A stretch of 64,000 nt of DNA from Ruminococcus_C callidus (GTDB lineage: Bacteria > Bacillota > Clostridia > Oscillospirales > Ruminococcaceae). The notes beneath the pieces were generated by a model. It was not told where the DNA came from. It worked only from the letters and a program-made list of their open reading frames with translations, and made no database searches. Positions within the stretch are counted from its first letter, which is position 1. Each line of letters starts with the position of its first letter. The stretch is from the NCBI RefSeq assembly GCF_049562855.1, contig NZ_CP186925.1:806001-870000 (forward strand), given 5' to 3'. Shown piece by piece: positions 58,675 through 64,000 of the stretch. A program made the position numbers and the translations under genes.

Positions 58675-60204
58675 GTGCGGCGAAAGCTGAAAAAACTGAT
58701 CAGCATGTTGACCAGCCGAGTGGTAATTATCGGATTCCTGATTGTCTTGCAGCTGGTGTGGTTTGTGATCTTGTTTCTGCGGCTGACACAGTATGCAACG
58801 TGGATCAATATTACATTTATCGGACTGAGTCTGGCGATTGAATTGTATATCATCAACAAGTCCGGAAATCCCTCTTATAAAATTCTCTGGATGCTGTTTA
58901 TCGGTACGTTTCCGCTGTTGGGCGGAATGATGTATCTGCTGTTCGGGGACAAGCGTCCCTCGCGGCGGATTCGCCGGCAGCTGCACCACGGCAGACGGGT
59001 GATCGGGATTCGTCCCTCTGTAGGTTGTTCTGCGGCGGCGTTTCCGGTACGCATGGCGGAAACCAGTTTCTATCTGGAAAGCAGCGGTTTTCCCATGTAC
59101 CAGAATACCAAGGTGGAATATTTTTCTTTGGCAGATGAAGCGTTTCCCCGACTGCTGGAGGATCTCCGGAAAGCCAGACATTATATCTTTATGGAATATT
59201 TTATCGTGACAGAGGGAGTCATGTGGGATTCGATCAAAGCCATTCTGAAAGAAAAGGCAGCCGCCGGCGTGGAAGTACGCTTCGCCTATGACGATCTGGG
59301 GAGCGTGGGCTGTCTGCCGAAGAATTTCCGGAAAGAACTTGCGGCGGCGGGAATCCATGTGCTGACGTTCAACCCGTTCCGACCGGCACTTTCCGCGGTG
59401 ATGAACAACCGGAACCACCGGAAGATCACTGTCATTGACGGCTATATTGCCTATACCGGCGGCTTCAATCTGGCAGATGAGTATATCAACCAGAAACAGC
59501 GGTTTGGGCACTGGAAAGACACCGGACTGCGGCTCTATGGCGAGGGCGTGTACAGCCTTACGCTGATGTGTTTGGAACTGTGGAATGCATTCTACAACAC
59601 CAATGACAACTGCAAGAAGTACCTGCCACACCGGTATCATCCGGAACCGTTTCCCACAGACGGCTATGTGCAGCCCTACTGCAACTCGCCCTTTGAAAAT
59701 GAAACGCTGGCACAGGATATTTATCTGGATCTGCTGTATCAGGCGAAAGAGTATGTGTATATCTTCACGCCGTATCTGGCAATCGATGACGAAATGCAGC
59801 ACGCCCTTTGCATGGCGGCACAACGCGGGGTCGATGTGCGGCTTGTGACACCGGGGATTCCGGATAAGCGTGTGGTGTATTCTCTCACCCGTTCCTATTA
59901 TGAGCCGCTGATTCGGGCAGGGGTGCGGATCTATGAGTATACGCCGGGATTTATCCATGCCAAAAGCTATCTGGTAGATGACAGGATCGGCATTGTAGGA
60001 ACGATCAACATGGACTATCGCAGTTTGTACCTGCACATGGAGTGTGCGGCGATGCTGGTGGAATGCAGTGCGTTGCAGAAGATGAAGCTGGACTGCGTTG
60101 TGACCATTGAGAAAAGCCGCCGTGTGACGCTTCAGGACTGCAAGCGTCGCCGGCACAGTCTGCTCTGGCAGGCGATCCTGCGGACGATCAGCCCGCTTCT
60201 GTAA
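58675..60204 (+). CDS. cls: Cardiolipin synthase (phospholipase D superfamily)
   Basis: 509 residues from GTG 58675, nine bases after AAGGAG. Two N-terminal membrane helices (residues 14-60) precede two PLD domains with HKD-type motifs: NHRKITVIDG near residue 260 and HAKSYLVDDR near residue 435. It joins phosphatidylglycerol molecules to cardiolipin. The length and topology match bacterial ClsA-type enzymes. Confidence 0.93.
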   Translation: MRRKLKKLISMLTSRVVIIGFLIVLQLVWFVILFLRLTQYATWINITFIGLSLAIELYIINKSGNPSYKILWMLFIGTFPLLGGMMYLLFGDKRPSRRIRRQLHHGRRVIGIRPSVGCSAAAFPVRMAETSFYLESSGFPMYQNTKVEYFSLADEAFPRLLEDLRKARHYIFMEYFIVTEGVMWDSIKAILKEKAAAGVEVRFAYDDLGSVGCLPKNFRKELAAAGIHVLTFNPFRPALSAVMNNRNHRKITVIDGYIAYTGGFNLADEYINQKQRFGHWKDTGLRLYGEGVYSLTLMCLELWNAFYNTNDNCKKYLPHRYHPEPFPTDGYVQPYCNSPFENETLAQDIYLDLLYQAKEYVYIFTPYLAIDDEMQHALCMAAQRGVDVRLVTPGIPDKRVVYSLTRSYYEPLIRAGVRIYEYTPGFIHAKSYLVDDRIGIVGTINMDYRSLYLHMECAAMLVECSALQKMKLDCVVTIEKSRRVTLQDCKRRRHSLLWQAILRTISPLL

Positions 60205-60221
60205 TTTTGCAATTCCAAAAC

Positions 60222-60260
60222 AAAGCGGCAGACAGTTTCCCCAACTGTCTGCCGCTTTTT
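60222..60260. terminator. Bidirectional terminator
   Basis: AAAGCGGCAGACAGT-ttcccca-ACTGTCTGCCGCTTT, then TT; shared by cls and the leftward repressor. Confidence 0.87.
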
Positions 60261-60267
60261 GCTTGTC

Positions 60268-60906
60268 TTAAAAAATACTCATGAATCCGACTGCTTTTCC
60301 CAGTATGCGGATATTGTCCAGTTCTTCTCCCACATAGACCAGCGGAGAGTATGCCGGATTTTCCGGTACCAGCTGTAAGCGTGCGTGCTCTCTGTCGTAG
60401 TAGACCCGTTTCAGCGTGGCTTCGTCGTCAATGATTACAGCCGCGATCTCGCCGTTTTCCACCATGGGCTGGCTGCGGATAAACACCGCATCGCCGTCGT
60501 AGATCCGTGCCCCGATCATGCTGTCGCCCCGTGCCAGCAGACAGAAGTCCGCAGCAATTTCTGCATCAGCGATCAGAAAGGTTTCCCGATCTTCCTGTGC
60601 AAAAATCGGTTCGCCGCAGGCGATCTCACCCAGCAGCGGAAAGCGTTTCAGCTGAATCGGGCGAAGATTGGGATAGTCCTCCCATGAAACAGGCGGTTCT
60701 TCGGGGCTGTCATAGCCCAGCAGCCACGCTTCCTTTACGCCGAGAGCCTTCGCCAGCAGCCGCAGCTTGCTCTCCTTCGGGCGGAAAGAGCCGGAACAAT
60801 ACTGGCTCATGGTGGAACGGGAAATGCCGGTTTTGGCACACAAGTCAGACTGCGTCATGTGTTTTTGCTGCATCGCCTGCTGCAGCCGGTTGTGGAATGT
60901 TTCCAT
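60268..60906 (-). CDS. LexA/CI-like repressor with S24 peptidase domain
   Basis: 212 residues from ATG 60906 (GGAGG upstream). N-terminal XRE helix-turn-helix (MTQSDLCAKTGISRSTMSQY). C-terminal S24 domain with cleavage-site candidate Cys97-Gly98, nucleophile Ser129 in RGDSM and Lys166. The catalytic pair is intact, so RecA-stimulated self-cleavage is possible. This is a CI-type phage repressor or a host SOS regulator; no phage genes adjoin it, and it differs from canonical LexA in its XRE-type N-terminus. Confidence 0.87.
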   Translation of the reverse strand: METFHNRLQQAMQQKHMTQSDLCAKTGISRSTMSQYCSGSFRPKESKLRLLAKALGVKEAWLLGYDSPEEPPVSWEDYPNLRPIQLKRFPLLGEIACGEPIFAQEDRETFLIADAEIAADFCLLARGDSMIGARIYDGDAVFIRSQPMVENGEIAAVIIDDEATLKRVYYDREHARLQLVPENPAYSPLVYVGEELDNIRILGKAVGFMSIF

Positions 60907-60920
60907 AGGGGTATACCTCC

Positions 60921-60943
60921 GTTGTTCTGTTTTTCGGAACAAC
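60921..60943. promoter_or_regulatory. Operator of the S24 repressor
   Basis: GTTGTTC-tgtttttcg-GAACAAC, a perfect 7-bp inverted repeat between the -10 box (TATAAT at 60947-60952, minus) and the start codon. Similar GTTC half-sites precede the XRE gene at 39511. Confidence 0.6.
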
Positions 60944-60946
60944 TGC

Positions 60947-60975
60947 ATTATACCACGCTTTTCGGGAAAAGACAA
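60947..60975 (-). promoter_or_regulatory. Promoter of the S24 repressor gene
   Basis: Minus-strand TTGTCT (60970-60975), 17 bases, TATAAT. Confidence 0.62.
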
Positions 60976-61053
60976 GTGGATTCGTTAGATTTTTTGAAGA
61001 AACCGGACAACTTTTCAAACCGGCGGAAAATCGGCTGCGATTTCTGTAAAATT

Positions 61054-61075
61054 ATAGTTAGCTTATACTAACTAT
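61054..61075. promoter_or_regulatory. Perfect inverted repeat, possible operator
   Basis: ATAGTTAG-cttata-CTAACTAT, covering a weak -10 box (TATACT). No gene is clearly under it. The region 60976-61185 otherwise shows nothing. Confidence 0.35.
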
Positions 61076-61185
61076 GAAAAACCACATTCTCGTTTCGGGA
61101 AACAAAGTTTTTTCAAAGGGGCATGACAAAAAAACAGCGTATTTCCGCGAAAAACTTTGCAAAACATGAGGTGTTTCAAAAGCTG

Positions 61186-61214
61186 TTGATTTTTTCACAA
61201 AGAAATGGTATAAT
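61186..61214 (+). promoter_or_regulatory. Promoter of a short transcription unit
   Basis: TTGATT, 17 bases, TATAAT. A 12-bp hairpin TTCCCGAATGGT/ACCATTCGGGAA (61232-61274) follows. Confidence 0.55.
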
Positions 61215-61292
61215 GCAAAATGACATGAAATTTCCCGAATGGTGTCGTGTGACAGAAATTTTACCATTCGGGAATCGACACCGGAGGCTGTT

Positions 61293-61331
61293 ATGCCGCT
61301 TGTTCATACAAAATTTGCGATTGTCCCTTGA
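61293..61331 (+). CDS. Possible 12-residue peptide ORF
   Basis: MPLVHTKFAIVP, with a strong ribosome site (CCGGAGG, six bases upstream). The stop codon overlaps the next -35 box. GGTGTCG (61241) can pair with CGACACC (61276) next to the ribosome site as an alternative to the hairpin. May be a leader peptide or chance. Confidence 0.3.
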   Translation: MPLVHTKFAIVP

Positions 61332-61356
61332 AAAATCAGGCGGAATATGTTATAAT
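61328..61356 (+). promoter_or_regulatory. Promoter of the fumarase gene
   Basis: TTGAAA, 17 bases, TATAAT. Start expected near 61363, giving a leader of about 430 bases. Confidence 0.62.
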
Positions 61357-61362
61357 ATCATA

Positions 61363-61792
61363 GATAGTACATCATGTAGTTTTTCTCTGGAAAAGCGACG
61401 GCTTTCGGGGAGAATTCTTGATTTTTCTGTCGGGAACTGTCACAGACAGTTTCACTATGGCGGTGCTGTGCCGTGTTGTACAGCAGATTTTTTTGTGCCG
61501 TGCCGCCGTGAAAATGACGTTCGGACAGGACGGGATCAGGAGCCGCTTTCAGCGGTTCCGACAGCGAAGAAAGGCTGTTCTGTCATAAAAGTATGTTTCC
61601 GTGAAAGGGTGCATTGCATCGGCACGGGGATCCGGCTGTGGAACCGCAGAAAGACTGCGGACAAGCAGCCCGAACTGACGGACTGCAGCCGAGGGCAGGA
61701 CAGTCTTTTTACCGGACACAAAAGCGTTTCTGCCGCACAGCAGAAACAGACACAATCACCATCATCAAAATTTCAAAATAGGAGAGATGAAC
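61363..61792 (+). ncRNA. Long structured leader of fumC
   Basis: Contains AACTGTC-aca-GACAGTT (61435-61451), a terminator-like TGCTGT/ACAGCA plus T7 (61464-61494), a competing pairing of GGCGGTGC with GTGCCGTGCCGCC, a GGAGCCGCT/AGCGGTTCC hairpin, nested GGCTG/CAGCC with CGCAG/CTGCG (61654-61690 region), and a weak GACTG/CAGTC stem followed by TTTTT near 61706. No known RNA family recognised. No coding frame looks real. Confidence 0.45.
61464..61494 (+). terminator. Terminator-like hairpin in the fumC leader
   Basis: TGCTGT-gccgtgttgt-ACAGCA, one spacer G, then ATTTTTTT. It is in the right place to act as an attenuator. Confidence 0.5.
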
Positions 61793-63169
61793 ATGGAGTA
61801 TCGCATTGAACACGATTCGATGGGCGAAGTAAAGGTGCCCGCCGATAAGTACTGGGCAGCACAGACAGAACGCAGCCACGAGAACTTTCTGATCGGTGTG
61901 GGCATTGAAACCATGCCCCGCGAGATCACACACGCTTTCGGTATCCTGAAAAAGGCTGCCGCTATGGCAAACCACAAGCTCCGTCCGGAGCGTATGACAG
62001 AGGAGAAGCTTTCTGCAATCTCCACTGCCTGTGACGAAGTGATCTCCGGCAGCCTGAACGAGCATTTTCCGCTGGTTGTATGGCAGACGGGCAGCGGCAC
62101 ACAGTCCAACATGAACGCCAACGAAGTTATCGCAAACCGCGGTAATGAAGTTGCCGGAAAGAAGATCCTGCACCCGAATGACGATGTCAATATGAGTCAG
62201 TCTTCTAACGACACATTCCCCACTGCAATGCATATCTCTGCTGTTCTGGCTGTAGAGGATAAGGTACTGCCGGCAATTGACGAATTGGTGGCTACCTTCC
62301 GCCGTCTGGAAGAAGAACACAAGGGCATTGTAAAAAGCGGCAGAACCCACCTGCAGGATGCAACACCGATCCAGTTCTCGCAGGAGATCAGCGGCTGGCG
62401 TACTTCTCTCGAGCGTGATCGCGAGATGCTCGTTTCTGCGTTGCCGTACCTGAAGACACTGGCACTGGGCGGCACCGCAGTTGGTACCGGTCTGAATGCA
62501 CCGGAGGGCTTTGATGTAGAAGTTGCCAAGGCAGTTTCTGAACTGACCGGCAAGGACTTCGTCACCGCTTCCAACAAATTCCACGCACTGACCAGCAAGG
62601 ATGAGATCGTATTTGCACACGGTGCCCTGAAGGCTCTGGCTGCGGATATGATGAAGATCGCCAACGACGTTCGCTGGCTGGCAAGCGGTCCGAGAGATGG
62701 TCTGGGTGAAATCACCATTCCGGAAAACGAACCGGGTTCTTCCATCATGCCGGGCAAGGTCAATCCGACACAGTGCGAACAGGCAACGATGGTTGCTGTT
62801 CAGGTAATGGGCAACGACGTGGCAGTCGGCATGGCAGCTTCTCAGGGTAACTTTGAGCTGAACGTATTTATGCCGGTTTGTGCGTATAACTTCCTGCAGT
62901 CTGCACGTCTGCTGGCAGAGTCCATTGTCTCCTTCAATAAGAACTGTGCAGTGGGCATCTGTGCAAACCGCGAAAAGATGCACCATAACCTGCACAATTC
63001 TCTGATGCTGGTAACCGCACTGAACCCCTACATCGGTTATGAGAATGCTGCAAAAACTGCAAAGAAGGCGTTCCATGACAACATCTCGCTGAAGGAAGCC
63101 TGCGTAGAGCTGGGATTCCTGACAGCTGAACGGTTCGACGAAGTATTCCATCCCGAGGAGATGGCGTGA
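61793..63169 (+). CDS. fumC: Fumarate hydratase, class II
   Basis: 458 residues from ATG 61793, eight bases after AGGAG (ATG 61787 is too close). The iron-free class II enzyme is shown by SGSGTQSNMNANEVIANR, the THLQDATPIQFSQE catalytic His region and the signature GSSIMPGKVNPTQCE near residue 318. It interconverts fumarate and malate. The next gene is HdrB-like, which fits use of fumarate as an electron acceptor in fermentation. Confidence 0.96.
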   Translation: MEYRIEHDSMGEVKVPADKYWAAQTERSHENFLIGVGIETMPREITHAFGILKKAAAMANHKLRPERMTEEKLSAISTACDEVISGSLNEHFPLVVWQTGSGTQSNMNANEVIANRGNEVAGKKILHPNDDVNMSQSSNDTFPTAMHISAVLAVEDKVLPAIDELVATFRRLEEEHKGIVKSGRTHLQDATPIQFSQEISGWRTSLERDREMLVSALPYLKTLALGGTAVGTGLNAPEGFDVEVAKAVSELTGKDFVTASNKFHALTSKDEIVFAHGALKALAADMMKIANDVRWLASGPRDGLGEITIPENEPGSSIMPGKVNPTQCEQATMVAVQVMGNDVAVGMAASQGNFELNVFMPVCAYNFLQSARLLAESIVSFNKNCAVGICANREKMHHNLHNSLMLVTALNPYIGYENAAKTAKKAFHDNISLKEACVELGFLTAERFDEVFHPEEMA

Positions 63170-63218
63170 ACCGTCTGCACTTCGGTGCAAAAAAACAGGA
63201 AGGAAAGGTAGTTTTGCT

Positions 63219-64000
63219 ATGACATACAGTTATTTTCCGGGCTGTACACTGAAGACCAAGGCGAAAGACCTCGATCACTATGCTCGGATCTCTGCTGAAG
63301 CACTGGGCTTTACTCTGGAAGAACTTCCGGACTGGCAGTGCTGCGGCGGTGTGTATCCAATGGCGAAGAATGAGATCGCAACCAAGCTCTCATCGATTCG
63401 TGCACTGGCAAAAGCAAAGGAACTGGGACAGCCTCTGGTTACCCTTTGTTCTGCCTGTCATAATGTCATCAAGCAGGTCAACCATGATATGCAGACCGAT
63501 GACAACATTGTTCTGAAAGCAAACAATTATCTGAAGCTGGCAGAGCCGTATCAGGGCGAAACCGAAGTTCTGCATTATCTGGAAGTACTGCGGGACAAGG
63601 TCGGCTTCGATGAACTGAAAAAGAAAGTGGTAAATCCGCTGAAGGGCAAGAAGATCGCCGCATATTACGGATGTCTTCTGCTCCGTCCGGGAAAGACCAT
63701 GCAGATGGATAATCCGGAGAATCCGAAGATTCTGGAAGACTTTATCCGTGCAATTGGTGCAACACCGGTACTGTATCCGATGCGGAACGAATGCTGCGGC
63801 GGCTATCTGACACTGGACGAAAAGTCTGTGGCAGAGTCCAGAAGCAACAAGGTGATGGCCAGTGCCAAGGACCACGGTGCAGAAATGGTGATCACCGCAT
63901 GTCCGCTTTGTCTGTACAACCTCCAGAAGAATTCCGGCGTTTCGGATCTGCCGGTCGTATACTTTACCGAGCTGCTGGCGGAAGCACTCGGTCTGAAATA
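63219..64000 (+). CDS. HdrB-like cysteine-rich (CCG domain) protein, runs off the window
   Basis: ATG 63219 follows AAGGAAAGG. The 260 visible residues contain two CCG domains: FPGC, CCGG and CSACHN near residues 7-85, and YYGC, ECCGG and CPLC near residues 147-235. CCG domains bind unusual 4Fe-4S clusters in heterodisulfide reductase B, succinate dehydrogenase SdhE/TfrB and lactate dehydrogenase LutA. The final bases TA are probably the start of a stop codon. Next to fumC, a thiol:fumarate reductase or related electron-transfer partner is a reasonable guess. The partner is beyond the window. Confidence 0.85.
   Translation, partial: MTYSYFPGCTLKTKAKDLDHYARISAEALGFTLEELPDWQCCGGVYPMAKNEIATKLSSIRALAKAKELGQPLVTLCSACHNVIKQVNHDMQTDDNIVLKANNYLKLAEPYQGETEVLHYLEVLRDKVGFDELKKKVVNPLKGKKIAAYYGCLLLRPGKTMQMDNPENPKILEDFIRAIGATPVLYPMRNECCGGYLTLDEKSVAESRSNKVMASAKDHGAEMVITACPLCLYNLQKNSGVSDLPVVYFTELLAEALGLK

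Noticed and set aside
61123..61809. Rightward 228-codon open frame
   Set aside because: Its ATG is one base from a poor ribosome site, and the frame runs through two promoters, several hairpins and into fumC. Composition is unlike a protein (many Cys, Arg, His).
1..64000. tRNA or rRNA genes
   Set aside because: No T-loop (GGTTCGA-type) with matching acceptor stem and no rRNA-like segments were seen on reading intergenic DNA.

Overview
The window looks like a chromosome segment of a Gram-positive anaerobe of the Oscillospiraceae/Ruminococcaceae, most likely a Ruminococcus. This rests on moderate GC, a type III glutamine synthetase, the Firmicutes block hprK-murB-rapZ-whiA-dnaE-pfkA, AGGAGG-type ribosome sites and many near-consensus sigma-A promoters (TTGACA-N17-TATAAT). 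Species cannot be fixed from the sequence alone.

Layout. 1-2.9 kb: partial secreted protein, small orphan genes and a decayed YjcQ-like gene. 2.9-7.7 kb: an unknown 433-residue protein, a divergent CobW-type GTPase and an XRE-type regulator with a large unknown C-terminus. 7.9-13.3 kb: two divergent polar amino acid ABC transporters, one with a substrate-binding protein whose two lobes are in swapped order, plus a GNAT enzyme. 13.6-18.1 kb: L-fucose catabolism (aldolase, mutarotase, kinase, isomerase). 18.6-22 kb: polysaccharide deacetylase, CobO, patatin-like lipase, Rpe. 22.3-35.2 kb: membrane-anchored GH-like protein, HprK, MurB, RapZ, WhiA, DnaE, PfkA, ProC and two membrane proteins. 35.3-38 kb: rpsO-pnp. 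38-43.1 kb: membrane protein, two-domain lipoprotein with divergent XRE regulator, then a PIG-L deacetylase and YfhO pair. 43.3-49.5 kb: glutamine synthetase III, ACT protein, homoserine dehydrogenase, MATE exporter. 49.5-58.3 kb: alpha-galactoside operon (AraC regulator, ABC binding protein and two permeases, GH36, galactokinase, GalE) without its own ATPase. 58.6-64 kb: cardiolipin synthase, LexA-like repressor, fumarase and an HdrB-like protein running off the end.

The most unusual content is intergenic. About twenty copies, relics and deletion derivatives of small palindromic elements are scattered through the window. They have about 17-bp terminal inverted repeats (GGCAATACCGCACAAAG or GGAAACACTGCATAAAG). 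Many are flanked by identical 4-bp direct repeats, the mark of transposition, so they are MITE-like. The long forms fold end to end into one imperfect hairpin. At 25.5 kb a different element, with its own ends and a 3-bp duplication, is nested inside one; it keeps the same fold through paired compensatory changes. Elements sit directly after stop codons or directly after transcription starts, so most would be transcribed as mRNA-terminal stem-loops. Other leads are a glutamine-rich upstream ORF in the glutamine synthetase leader, a structured fumarase leader, and an inverted AraC operator pair.

All calls come from reading the sequence; no database search was run.
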